From Purshia tridentata (Eukaryota > Streptophyta > Magnoliopsida > Rosales > Rosaceae): a stretch of 64,000 nucleotides of DNA. Below are positions 13,088 to 24,957 of this stretch, piece by piece. The position numbers and the translations under genes are program-made. The notes beneath the pieces were generated by a model. That model did not search any database. It worked only from the letters and a program-made list of their open reading frames with translations, and was not told where the DNA came from. Numbering within the stretch: position 1 is the stretch's first letter; every line of letters begins with the position of its first letter. The stretch is taken from assembly GCA_003254885.1 (NCBI GenBank), contig QANT01007799.1, forward strand, positions 62,001-126,000. The letters are read 5' to 3'.

Positions 13088-14452
13088 GTCTCTCTATTTT
13101 CCTTGAGGTGGTAAGTTTAACAGTGGTGGTAGATTATGGGGATGAATATAACCGCAGATTATTACCATATATCTCTGTGAAGACAAATTTCTGAGAAGAA
13201 CAAATAACTACAATAATTTAAAATAATACACAAATATCATAGAATTCAGAACTTGAAACTCATCTCTCTTTTATACCTTCAACGTTACACTTATCCACTT
13301 TACAACACTAACACTAACTGTTTGAAACACAACAAAATTTTCAAATCATATCCAATTAAAAACATAAACTTCTCCAGTTCCATTCCCAAAAAGCACAAAA
13401 AAAAACACAAATACATTTTTCTAGCCAAAAAAAAAAAAAGGAAGGCTAAATTGAATCTCTTTCGTATGCAAAAACAATAAACTTTACTGAAAATTGGCAT
13501 CCTCACAACCAAAACTTGGAAATTTAACAGTCAAAGCTAGACATCCATTTGCAGTTTTAACAGTGAACCACTTGAATAACATATAAATCTGAAAACCACA
13601 TTCTCTAGAATTTGCACATTAATTGGCTCAGTGTTAAACATAATCTAAAGTAAATAAGAAAAACTAATAGGGGGAGAGAAACTATGACAGAGGGCGCCGT
13701 GAAATTAAGGAATCAATTGATTTGAGCAATGTGATTCGAATTTTCGGTATTTTGATTAAAAATCGAAGCAAGTTGACATCAAATATTGATTTTCTTTAGT
13801 TTTCACAGCGACCAAACAGAGAGACGGGAAAAACGATTGAGGAATTGAATGTGCTTATCGTCTGCGAGCGAGGAAGAGTGCAAAGGAAAGAAATTTATAT
13901 TTAAAAAAAAATTAAAAAAAAAAAAAAAACCCTGCTTAGNAAAAAAACCTGCTTAGCTCTTCACCAGCAATGGCATAGCACAGTAGAACCCGTCTACTTC
14001 GTACCCTTTTCCTTGTTATCGTTAGATTTTGCTTGCTGGCCACTGGGCCTGTTTAAACGCGCGAACATAAGAAAGCCCAAACTCAAGCCCCATCCCGAAA
14101 CCGAACCTACAATTCAGTTCATAAAACGCGCCGTTTTACTGCAATTGTGAATTGATAAGTCGCGAAAGCATTGGCTCCTGTCTCCTGACGACACCGTTCA
14201 GGCGTTCAGTTGTGCGAACGACTCCGTTTTTAGGTGGTAGAATGAGAGGCTGTGGAGTCGCTGGAGTGTGGATATTAAAAAACCAAAAGAGTGTGTGGGT
14301 CATACCGTCTTATCCTCACTGAATGTTCGAACGAGAGAACAGCCAAAGAAGAAGAAGAAGAAGAAGAAATATGAATATTTCAAGACTTTCAGACCCAAAA
14401 AAACAAAACCCAAAAGGGAGAAAGAAGAAGAAGAAAAGTTGGTCGATTAAGC
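13088..14452. promoter_or_regulatory. Divergent promoter region AP3M / CSP41b
   Basis: No gene is seen. Includes an A-rich tract with an N at 13940, where CCTGCTTAG occurs on both sides of the N, and a purine-rich leader with an AAG/GAA microsatellite at about 14347-14370 just upstream of the CSP41b start codon. Exact transcription starts cannot be placed. Confidence 0.5.
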
Positions 14453-14563
14453 ATGGCAAGGTTGGTGGCTGTGCAACAGCAGAGACAACCTTCTTTCTCT
14501 CTCCTCCCTCCTTCCTCTCTCTCCGACTTCAATGGCACCAGACTACTCCACTCTCAACTCCAG

Positions 14564-14612
<49 letters not shown>

Positions 14613-17177
14613 CACACACACACACAGAGTTTGCTGCATTACATGCAATTCTAAGCATACTCATCTGCTGTTGCAGTGTAAAAGAAGGTTGTCACAGCCA
14701 AAAGGAGCATTACAAGTTACAGCATCAAGTGCAAAGAAGATTCTTGTAATGGGGGGCACTCGGTTCATTGGTGTCTTCTTGTCAAGACTCCTTGTCAAAG
14801 AGGGTCATCAGGTATAGTTTGGCATTCTCAATTTCAAGTTTCAAATTTTACCCTTTAAATGCTTTTGTTTTTATTTCTTATTTTCTTCAACTTGGGTTGT
14901 ATCAAGTTTGGTGACATCAAGTTGTTTATTTCGGTAGGTGACTTTGTTCACCAGAGGAAAAGCACCCATCACTCAACAGTTGCCTGGTGAATCGGATAAG
15001 GACTACACAGATTTTTCTTCAAAGGTATATTAATGGTTCCCTCTATGGCCTTGAAAGTTCATAACCTTGAAATGTTTTCCCAGATTTCCACTTTCCATTT
15101 TTGAATAATCTATGTTCTGCCAGATTTTGCATTTGAAAGGAGACAGAAAGGACTTCGAATTTGTGAAATCCAGTCTTTCAGCTGAAGGCTTTGATGTTGT
15201 TTATGATATAAATGGTGTGCACAATCTTACACTTAGCCTCTGTACTTTTGAGTTTTTCCACTAGAGAAATACAGTTTTACTCTAACTTACTCTTGTGATT
15301 CACAAAATCAACTTCTCTCGGAAATTTTCAGGACGAGAGGCAGAGGAAATTGTGCCCATACTGGATGGACTACCGAAGTTAGAACAGTAAGCTATTAAGC
15401 CTTCTAATGAAATTTTCTCATCTAATTATAAATCACGCAATGATTTGATGCTAAAAAGATTGAAAAGTGCAGTTCTTTTCCCTTCCATTTAATGGAAAAT
15501 TTTGAAAGATCTAAGAGTTCCGAATTCTCAGGTACATATACTGCTCTTCAGCCGGTGTCTATCTTAAATCTGATCAATTACCTCACTTTGAGGTATGTAT
15601 GATGTAATATATAGCTTACTTTCATTTTTTGGGAAGTCAGTTATTTGTTTAAAGTGATGATTAATGAAGGCATAACTTAATTGGTATCAAAGAGCATGCA
15701 TTTACCAGAAAAACTTAAACTTTATGACTTGTATTAGCAGATGAAATAGTTAAATATGTCTTGATGATACAATGATCTGACACATTAGCCATACATGGAT
15801 TGAAACTTTCCTTTCCTAACCTATCTCATGATACTAAAAATTCAGCTTTCTTGCGAACTGATAAGTAACATGCCATATGTCAATGATTGCTAAATCCCTC
15901 TGCCCTGTCTACATTTCTATGTTGAGGGTGTTATTCTAAAGTCGGCTTGTAAATAATTGAAACAAATCCAGGCTTACCTACCTGAATTGGGCCTTTCAGA
16001 AGACGCAAATATAATTTTCTCATTGTAAACTCAAAGAGCTTAATCACTGCTTAGCCAAAGTTCATAGTTTCCAATCCTACTCATCTAATGTGATCGAAAG
16101 CAATCTTATAATTGGAGTTTGAAACTTCAAGCTTAATTTCTTGTTCTAGAGTCTTGATGATGCTCTTCCTAACTTTTTTTCTCTATATAAATCTTTTTCT
16201 CCTCCCGATTTCGTTTTATTCATCTTTCCGTTTTTCTTAACTTGATGGTGCCTGGTGCTAGACCGATGCAGTTGATCCAAAGAGCAGGCACAAGGGAAAG
16301 CTTGAGACAGAGAGCTTGCTTGAATCAAGGGGTGTTAATTGGACTTCTATAAGACCAGTTTACATCTATGGACCTTTGAACTACAACCCTGTTGAAGAGT
16401 GGTTCTTCCACCGGTTGAAAGCTGGCCGCCCAATCCCAGTTCCAAATTCAGGAATACAAATAACACAACTTGGTCATGTTAAGGTTAGTGAAAGTTGCAA
16501 TCTTAATATACTTGTAGATATATATTGCAGCATAATGGCAAGTTTTTTATGTGATTTTGTTTTGCAGGACTTAGCAACAGCCTTTATTCAGGTTCTTGGT
16601 AATGAAAAGGCCAGCAAACAAGTATTCAACATCTCTGGAGAAAAATATGTAACCTTTGATGGATTAGCAAAAGCATGTGCAAAGGTAATGTTTGCTGATA
16701 CTTCTCTATATGGACAAAAAATATTGTGATCTCAAATTGAAGTTTCTCATGGGTTTTGCTTTTGTTAGGCTGCTGGTTTCCCTGAGCCTGAGATCATTCA
16801 CTACAACCCTAAGGAGTTCGATTTTGGCAAGAAGAAGGCATTTCCATTTCGTGACCAGGTGAATGTGAACAATAAGACATTTTCTTTTTTTCTTTTGGAT
16901 AAGAATTGTATGAGATAAGCAAAAGAAAACTAATAACTTTCTTTAGCTGCAAATTTTATCTAACCAACTTTTGTTGTGTTGTGGACATGATATGCAGCAT
17001 TTCTTTGCATCAATTGACAAAGCAAAGAGCGTGCTTGGGTGGAAACCTGAATTTGACCTGGTGGAAGGTCTTGCAGACTCCTACAACCTAGACTTTGGAA
17101 GAGGAACATTCAGGAAAGAAGCTGATTTCTCAACAGATGACATCATTCTTGGCAAGAGCCTTGTTCTCCAAAGCTAA
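14453..17177 (+). CDS. CSP41B: Chloroplast stem-loop binding protein of 41 kDa b (CSP41b/CRB)
   Basis: Ten exons: 14453-14563, 14677-14811, 14938-15024, 15124-15214, 15332-15386, 15532-15592, 16262-16483, 16568-16684, 16769-16858 and 16998-17177, giving 382 aa. The protein is an atypical short-chain dehydrogenase/epimerase-fold RNA-binding protein of the chloroplast stroma that stabilises plastid mRNAs and rRNA. Exon 1 and the start of exon 2 make the transit peptide. The mature part opens KKILVMGGTRFIGVFLSRLL (nucleotide-binding Gly motif), then VTLFTRGKAPI, YIYCSSAGVYLKSDQLPHFE, SIRPVYIYGPLNYNP and KSVLGWKPEFDLVEGL. Length matches the family (378 aa in Arabidopsis, At1g09340). Galactinol synthase follows downstream, as in Arabidopsis. 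Confidence 0.95.
14564..14628 (+). repeat. (CT)n-(CA)n microsatellite filling CSP41b intron 1
   Basis: A pure CT run of about 40 bases followed by a short CA run starts within four bases of the 5' splice site (CAG|GTCCTCTCT). It occupies over half of the 113-nt first intron. Confidence 0.95.
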
Positions 17178-19752
17178 ACCTCATCCCCTTTTATTAATTT
17201 TCCATTCAGGATCAAGAGGAAATCAAATTCTTCTTTTTGTGATGTTTCAGTTTTATATTAAAGAAAGGGAAAAAAAAAACTCATATTTGTTATGAATGAC
17301 TCCAACCTAAATTAGAGTAAACAATATAAGGACATTAGTAATCCATTAACAGCTATGATACTTTAGTCTTTAGATGTTGGGACTTGGTCCAAAGTCCAAA
17401 CATTATATTGGTCACCAATTACCGGTTAAGAGCCCACTAGCCTTTGAGTGCTGAACAGTGATGCCAAGATCTTCCGCTCTTAGCCCTCAACCTCTTTTCT
17501 GGGGCTCAGTCTGATGTGGGCAGTCTTGCAGAACTGCTTTGGGCCATTTGTGGTGTCACAAAGTGAAAATCTTGGTGTCAAACTGTGATGGGCTTGACAG
17601 GTCCACAAACAAGATTACAATCAAATGATGGGCTTCATAGCCAAGTTAGCCACACTATTGTACGTTGTGTATCGATCATAATCACATATTCGGACACGTT
17701 TCCATCGGATCAACGATCGTGATTAACTGATATCAGAACATACTAACTGTATCTTAAAGTGAACGTTTCAAAGACGATATATATTTAAAGTTGGAATATT
17801 TTTGATAAAAACCGAGTGTGGAAAAAGCTATTTTAGGAACGAATATCACCGCAATTATAACATATTTTAAGAAGAAATCAATTGTGAGTACAAGGAAAGT
17901 AGGTGCAAATCAATGACTCAAAAGAAATCCCAAAATCTTGATTATGAAATCACAGATCCAAAATTTAAGGAATAGAAGATTCTCCAAGGATATGTGAAGG
18001 AATATTCTCAAAAGCCAAAAGTCTTGTCCAAATTTACCCGGTAGTTTTTTTTTTTGGTATTTTATGACTATAAATTGGTCAGTCCAACTGCCCGAGTTCA
18101 CAGTCCAAAACATTATCTTAAAATATTTACTACTAGTCTACAAAGTTCAAAATATTATCCAAAACTCTTTTGGTCGGTTAGCGTTGTCCTTTGACTATGG
18201 ACTACTAACAACGTCTAATTTAATACGCTGCCCCCACCAAAGCTAATTAAAGTTAAACGCGTCTTATTTTTCCCAACTAACAAAACTGGAAATAAAAAGT
18301 GCCGAAAAGAGTGAGGCCGCGCGTTTCTTCTAGGAAGGTCTACTTCTGCCACGTGCCCCAACGTGGTTCTTCACACCGAATGCTGCCACATGGTCTTGCC
18401 CCAAACAATCGGTTGACACCTAAGAGATTTAGTGGACCCCACCGCGCTACAATATTTACCAAAAAGCGGACGAGTTTTGGTGAGTTAGTTTGTTTACGTG
18501 GCAACATTGGATGGGTGGCCCCACTTAGTAATTTCAGGCGATTGTGGGTGTGCCAAGTGTCCGTGATTGTTTACGTGGCTGAGAGCGTGTGACTTTTCGT
18601 GTGCGGAGATTAGAGGTTGGTAGTTGGCAGAGCAACCTTTGGTCGGTCGGTGGTAGAGGAGCTATAAATATATGTTTTATTACCATTTTACCCTTTCTTC
18701 GTATTTTGAAACATAGTCATCTTCATGAGGGTAAATGATCACCGTACAAGTGTACAACTCGTTGATGAATCTGAGACTATAAGAAACTAACCTGGACCGT
18801 AGATGAATTCGAGCCAAAATCCGAGAGATGATATATTTTTTTTTTAAAAAAAAACCCTTAAGGGGAGCGACTTTAAATAATTAATTCTAGATATTTAGTT
18901 ATTAATTAATATTGTTCGACTGAACTATTACAATTAATAAATACCTATATTTAAATGAGGATCAAAACACATACATTTCAAACATTAATACTTTACATAT
19001 ATATATATATATAGTACTTCCAAATAATTTTTAATATCTTCTTATCTCAAATATCTTTCTTTTTCTATATTTTCTATAATGATTTTTCTTAAAAAAATAA
19101 TTGATTTAAGGATTTTTTTTATTTTGAAAAATGGAACACGCATCTCGGTATAAAACTATAAATCCTAAACTTTAAGACCTTCAAAGACTAAATCAATGCA
19201 AAAAGATATAAGTCCACCAAAATTGTCATAAGGATAATGATATATATGGCAAATAAAGATCGAGTACGTACTAACGTGTTAGTTATTAGGTGTTACATCA
19301 TATATAGACAGAATGTAATCCCCAAATTCTTGTTAATTATCTTAAATAAGTGCCATGACCGCTACATGAAAGCAACCCAAAAACTGTATTGCAGTTTGTA
19401 ATAATGAGAAAATAGGAGGTTATAGTTGTCTGTCCATATTAAAATGGTCGACTTGGAGATCTTCCGGACCTTCCGGTTTATTCTTTAATTTAATTAGTGG
19501 CACCATCTAAGGGCCACGAATCTTTCTTTTAACTGGCCAATTAATCCCCTTATTAATTAATTAGATCTCACGTTCAACATTTTAACTAGGACAAATTAGA
19601 ATATTCCTGATCTTTGAATATATTGGTAATGAGTCACTCATATGACTATGGAAAAAGTGATACTCCTAGATCCATCTACCACTAACTGTCCTCCATGCCC
19701 ACTAAGTATTGTTTAAGTAAGGACGTACACACATTTTTTTAACCCTAATCAA

Positions 19753-19762
19753 ACCGACCGAC
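19753..19762 (+). promoter_or_regulatory. Two overlapping DRE/CRT cores upstream of galactinol synthase
   Basis: ACCGACCGAC contains two ACCGAC cores offset by four bases, about 70 bases upstream of the TATA box. ACCGAC is the DREB/CBF target core, and galactinol synthases are classic cold- and drought-induced genes. Function here is inferred. Confidence 0.55.
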
Positions 19763-19828
19763 ACCATTTACTGTCCTAAAATAATAAATAATATATAAAA
19801 AAATAGCAGATTACTCACCACCATTTCC

Positions 19829-19837
19829 TATATAAAT
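19829..19837 (+). promoter_or_regulatory. TATA box of galactinol synthase
   Basis: TATATAAAT lies about 190 bases upstream of the start codon, followed by a C/A-rich leader typical of a plant 5'UTR. Confidence 0.6.
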
Positions 19838-20023
19838 CCCCCATCCCACCACCACAACTTCATCAAACCAAGCAAACCTGGAGTTCAAAACCTTTTTCTT
19901 AAGCAAATCACAAATCACATCTTCTTCAAAACCCAAACTTTTCCTCACCACAAATCCTCTCTTTCTTTCCTACCAAACAAACACCAAAGCCTAGTTACTT
20001 CTAAACCTCAAATTCTTGTCATC

Positions 20024-21553
20024 ATGGCTCCTAATATCACCACCGCCACCACCCTGATCACCAACACCAAGCCGGCCAGCGGTCCAAGCCGGGCATATGT
20101 GACGTTCTTGGCCGGCAACGGTGACTACGTGAAAGGCGTGGTCGGGTTGGCCAAGGGGCTGAGAAAGGTGAAGAGCAAGTACCCACTTGTGGTCGCCATC
20201 TTGCCTGATGTGCCGGAAGAGCACCGACAAATACTTGTCTCTCAGGGCTGCATAGTCAGAGAGATTGAGCCCGTCTACCCTCCTAAGAACCAGACCCAGT
20301 TTGCCATGGCCTACTACGTCATCAATTACTCCAAGCTTCGCATTTGGGAGGTATGTATATGTGCATGTCCAACATGTTTTTCTTTAGTCTGCATGCATAA
20401 TACACGCGCCTTTCTGTTTGCGTTACGAATATAACAAAATCTCTTACATGATATCTTCTTTATTAAAGAGATGAGAATCATGATACAGATAATATTAATA
20501 CGTTTTCATGATGAATAATATCATGTTTATCGGGTTACCAACACGTACCATCGGTTAGATTATTAGGGGTGTTATGGTAATTAGATAATACTTATTTTTT
20601 GTTTTGTTTTTGTTTTATGTGATCCCTAATCTTGTAAGTAGTTCTTACGGTTGGATTACTTTTAATGAATTTGCAGTTTGTGGAGTACAGCAAGATGATC
20701 TACTTGGATGGTGACATCCAAGTTTTTGAGAACATTGACCACCTGTTTGACAAGGAAGACTCCTACTTCTATGCTGTGATGGACTGCTTCTGTGAGCCAA
20801 CATGGAGCAAGAGCCCACAGTACAAGATTGGGTACTGCCAACAGTGCCCTGACAAGGTCCAATGGGATTCTAAGTTGGGCCCCAGGCCTCCTCTCTACTT
20901 CAATGCTGGAATGTTTGTGTATGAGCCCAACTTGTCCACTTACCAAGACCTCCTCAAAAAGCTCGAAACTTCCACTCCTACCTCTTTTGCTGAGCAGGTA
21001 CAATTCCAACTCAACATTTGGGTTGTTTTGTTTCACTATTTGGGACTATAAATCTGACATGAAATTTGTGTTATTTCTTGCAGGACTTCTTGAACGACTA
21101 CTTCAGGCCCATATACAGGCCCATTCCTTCAATTTATAACCTTGTGTTGGCCATGCTCTGGCGCCACCCAGAGAACATTGAGCTGGACAAAGTCAAAGTT
21201 GTTCACTATTGTGCTAATGTGAGTACCATACATACCACCCATCAACCATGTTCATCATCAAAACTTTCAGTTCTACAACAAATTGATAAAATCCCAGTTT
21301 TTAATATCTTAATTCAATCTTTTGTCAGGGGTCTAAGCCATGGAGGTACACTGGGAAAGAGGAGAACATGCAGAGGGAAGACATAAAGATGCTTGTGCAA
21401 AAATGGTGGGATATATACAACGATGAGTCATTGGACTACAAGAACACTGTGGAGGCTGGAAATGGCACAGAGAAATTGAGTCTGGAGTCATTAATGGCAG
21501 CACTTTCGGAGGCTGGCGTTGTTCATTACATTACTGCCCCATCTGCTGCATAG
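20024..21553 (+). CDS. GolS: Galactinol synthase
   Basis: Transfers galactose from UDP-galactose to myo-inositol, the first committed step of raffinose-family oligosaccharide synthesis (glycosyltransferase family 8, cytosolic). Four exons: 20024-20350, 20677-20997, 21084-21218 and 21329-21553, giving 335 aa. Visible family features are YVTFLAGNGDYVKGVVGLAKGL, the metal-binding DXD (MIYLDGDIQVF), the YFNAGMFVYEP block and the hydrophobic C-terminal pentapeptide APSAA that marks plant galactinol synthases. It sits directly downstream of CSP41b, as GolS3 (At1g09350) sits beside CSP41b (At1g09340) in Arabidopsis. Tandem DRE cores and distal ACGTG elements suggest stress control. Confidence 0.96.
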
Positions 21554-22780
21554 TGTTGGCGTTGTTCTTAATGAGAATTATTTAAGTACTCTATGAACAA
21601 GTACATAGGGTTATTTTTTTTTGTTCTTTTGAATAATAGTATTGGTTTGTTTTGGTCTTCCTAAGAATTATTTTACTTGGGAGACCTCTTAGGAGTTTGA
21701 GGACCTTCGAGTCCTCTGTTTTTTTTCTGTTGATTTCTATTGTAAGTTGGTGAACATATAGCTTGGAATATATTTTGGCTTTTATTTACAAATTGTCGTT
21801 CTCTCTTCTTTTTTATGGGTTAGATGTGGTTACATGTAATATGAAAACAAGCACTGTTAAATTAATATGAATTCAAGTAAAGGATTAATTAGTGATGGCT
21901 CTTGGAAATGGAGGAACTTGCAAAACTGCAGCTATTTCATACTAGGCACCAAAATTAGTCCATATCATTGCACCATTTTCATAGAGGCTTTGAGGATCAA
22001 ATGCCTTTTTGTTCTACAGAGGCAAGCAAAGCTCTTTTTCTGTCATCTTTTGATCTTTATATTCTTCATTTCTTCCAATGAACCCAACTCAAATGGTTCA
22101 CTATTGTGATGAAATGAGATTAACTCGTACTCTTAAAAATGAAGATAGCATGTTTCAAGCAACCAATCTTTTCTTGCAATGCATCTTTATGGAGCAACCC
22201 ATTTTCCCATAAAATTTGTTCCTTACTACCATCTCTGTAGCAGCGAAATCCCGGTAACCTACTCAAAGCTTTTTAGCTCCATATTCACAAAACCTTCCAC
22301 CTGATATATAGGCTATAGCTACTCTGCTCTAAACTTAAAGGGATCAAGAAAAAAGAGCGTTTTAACATTTAACAACAAAAGATTAACAGGACCTGGTTAT
22401 AATTGGTTGCTTAAGCTAACTGCGGCCGTGTTGCAGAGACTTACTTGTCTGCCATTCTAAAAAGCAGGTAGTCCAAACTCTGCCGCTTAATTCCATTATG
22501 TGCTTGCTGATCAATAATGAGATGCTAGATAGACTCTGCCGCTTGCCATATTTGTTCTGTTCCTGTTTTCTCACATCGCTCCAACTTCTATGTTCTGTTC
22601 TTATTCACTCTGTTTTATCACAATTAACCATTAAATTTCTCTAACTTCTCAAGACTTTTATGTTTAAGAACCAGTGAAAATGCATAGGTTACATTTACAC
22701 ATGATCATCACAGCAAGTAGTCAACTACATAACTCTTTCACAACCCCAAAGACAATCCCATTCAAGAGCCAAAATAGTTT
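21554..22780. other. Intergenic region
   Basis: Holds the galactinol synthase 3'UTR (to about 21800) and AT-rich DNA. Short open frames show no family resemblance. I see nothing else. Confidence 0.6.
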
Positions 22781-23170
22781 CATATATCTCTGCACTACTC
22801 TTCTCTTCTGATCCACTCCTCTTTTGGAGTCCCCAATCAAACCCGCACCATCATTTGCTCTAAAACCAAAAACCCAAAAAGATGTGTGAAAAAGTTGCAG
22901 AGTGACCCACGAACTGCCTCAGCTGACCTCCCCAAACTCTCACTCGTTTCTGTAGAGCTAACAATGGCACGAGCTGACCACAACCTCAAGACTTTTAATG
23001 AACTTGGAGATAACACCACCAGGGATGAGTTGAAAAGGGAATTCAATGGCTGTGTTGGCCTTTACCGGCAGATGAAGCCCAAAATCCAAGCAGCCCATCT
23101 GTTGCCACAGCACAGACAGTACAAGAACGTTTCAGATTTGGTCGATGCAAAGAAGTTAGCATTCAGATGT
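22778..23170 (+). pseudogene. Broken pectin methylesterase/invertase inhibitor (PMEI) gene
   Basis: In one frame the sequence reads like a PMEI N-terminal and central region: a hydrophobic leader (ISLHYSSLLIHSSF), then NQTRTIICSKTKNPKRCVKK, LQSDPRTASADLPKLSLVSV and the helix around NGCVGLYRQM. This frame has no ATG between its upstream stop (22775-22777) and the homology. The codon where a start would sit is ATA (22784). Homology fades after residue about 110, where a tandem duplication begins. An intact PMEI lies 1.2 kb downstream. Arabidopsis also has two PMEI genes side by side after galactinol synthase, so this is probably the decayed tandem partner. It is a host gene and no mobile element is involved. 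Confidence 0.7.
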
Positions 23171-23482
23171 GGGTTAGCTATAACTATTAACTCACTAGTT
23201 ATTAATGAAATTCAAAAACTTATGTATTTAACGTGTGAAACTTCAATTAGTGTATCCACTATATTGCTCGCTCATCAGCATAGACAGCCCATCTCTTGTC
23301 ACAACACAGACAGTGCAAGAATGTTTCAGATTTGGCCCAAGAAAAGGAGTTAATTAGCATTCAAATGTTAGCTATCAACGTTAACTCACTGTCACTAGTT
23401 GTGAATGAACTTCAAGAACTTGTTTTGAAAGTATGAAACTTCAGTCAGTGTAGACTATTATATTGCTCGATCATCTGCATAG
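23091..23482 (+). repeat. 194-bp direct tandem duplication, two imperfect copies
   Basis: CAGCCCATCT starts copy 1 at 23091 and copy 2 at 23285. Both continue with near-identical text (CACAGACAGT, TTTCAGATTTGG, TATTGCTCG) and end near a CATAGA(C/T) motif. The duplication covers the degraded 3' part of the broken PMEI and its flank. Confidence 0.85.
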
Positions 23483-24417
23483 ATCTTAGTGTTTGTCCAA
23501 GAGCAATTGTAATTTCTTTACTCTGTTAAATGAATAATATAGCAAGGGCATGTGCTTGAATTGGGATATACAACAACAAAATTATGATGATGGATAAGAA
23601 AAGAAAATTTTTGCTTTTGCTACACCCTGCATTAATTGGTTGACCCTTTTTAGCTGTTTACAATCAAAATTATAGTATAAAACAGCTTATAAAAAATGCG
23701 CTTATGATCAGGCAGCGTATTTTCTTGTTAAGAATGCACTTATGTCTCATGATTTACATGTTTGGGTAGAAGATGAGCCACAATGACTCTCTGATGTATT
23801 CTTTTCGGATGCTAATTAATCATCTATGAAGAAAAGATCTTTCTGCGACAAAAGACCGTTCATAGAATAAAAAAAAGCTATGTAATATAAACCAAGCACA
23901 TAAAAGCTTTCTCTTTCATTTTTTCTGGGCCTCATTTCTTTGTTTTGTTTTTATAGTTGAATTGGGTCGGCATGAAGTTCTGGATTCATAAAACTCAGCC
24001 CATTGAATTCTGTATCTTGACCCTAAGCCTAGCCCAATGGTGGTGTATAGAACAATAAGATTCACATGATATAATTATGTTCATTATATATATCTTGTTT
24101 AGGCCTGAAATGAAATCACTGGAACGATTACAAGAGGATCCACTGCAAAGGAGACAATATGAAGTAAAATCTAGTATATATAGCAAGTTATTTCCAATTT
24201 ATATATGCGAATTGAATATTGATGCAAGCAACATTTATTACTGAAATCAACTAAATCGGATCCAGTCACCAACCAAATGAAATGTCGATCTCAAGTGTAC
24301 ATGCATGTGGTATCAGACTATGAGTCCTATAAATATAAAAGATGGAGATGCTAGTCCTAAAAACATACATACTTGAACTAATTAAGAAAATAGTACGTAC
24401 TTAAATTAAATTATAAG

Positions 24418-24957
24418 ATGGGTTGTGCAGAGTTGGTTGTTCCAATGTTACTTGCTCTCTTCCTGACGATGAACATCAAGCCATCATCAAGTCAAGGAAC
24501 CGATGCCCTGATCGAGAAGATATGCCGGCAGATGGAGGAGTTCGGATTCTGCAGCCAAACTTTTAAGGAAAACTTGAAATCCCCAAACGCCGACATTGTG
24601 GCTCTGACACAAATAACCATCGAGCAGGCCACCGACACTGCCACCAAGACGCTCGACTTCACCCGGCAGCTGCTTGCGAACACGACCGACCCGGCGCTGA
24701 AGAACGCGCTGACGGCGTGCGAGAATGCCTATGTTATTGTGTCTCAGTCTTTCGCCTCCGCCGCCGTGTCATTTTTCCAAAAGGATTACGACAGCGTGAC
24801 GAAGGCGGAGACTGTGACGCCGAGAGCAGAAGCCAGCTGTGAACAGTCGTTCAGCGCCTCGCCTAATACTCCGAACCCGCTGGTTGAGAGAAGCAGGCAG
24901 ATGAGGATTCTTATTGCCATGGCTGTGGTTTCAGTGCATGAACTCGTCAGCAGCTAG
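24418..24957 (+). CDS. Pectin methylesterase / invertase inhibitor (PMEI family)
   Basis: Single-exon gene of 179 aa. Residues 1-26 form a secretion signal (hydrophobic LVVPMLLALFLTM, then SSSQG). The PMEI four-helix domain follows, with the four conserved cysteines expected to form two disulfides at residues 36, 45, 101 and 141 (KICRQM, GFCSQTF, TACENAY, ASCEQSF). The protein is likely apoplastic, inhibiting either pectin methylesterase or cell-wall/vacuolar invertase. Sequence alone does not separate these. Coding GC content is clearly higher than the surrounding DNA. It matches the PMEI genes that follow galactinol synthase in Arabidopsis. Confidence 0.92.
   Translation: MGCAELVVPMLLALFLTMNIKPSSSQGTDALIEKICRQMEEFGFCSQTFKENLKSPNADIVALTQITIEQATDTATKTLDFTRQLLANTTDPALKNALTACENAYVIVSQSFASAAVSFFQKDYDSVTKAETVTPRAEASCEQSFSASPNTPNPLVERSRQMRILIAMAVVSVHELVSS

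Larger units (their letters stand above)
17178..20023. other. Intergenic region with galactinol synthase promoter
   Basis: The first 150 bases are the CSP41b 3'UTR. I find no convincing gene. A 97-codon frame at 18299-18592 lies in a locally GC-richer block holding ACGTG cores (GCCACGTGCC, TTTACGTGGC), which look like G-box/ABRE sites about 1.5 kb upstream of the galactinol synthase. Short AT microsatellites occur near 19001-19013. The proximal promoter lies at 19700-19860. Confidence 0.5.

Noticed and set aside
18299-18592. 97-codon open frame in the galactinol synthase upstream region
   Set aside because: No homology that I recognise, no signal or domain, and it overlaps ACGTG-rich sequence that reads better as regulatory DNA.
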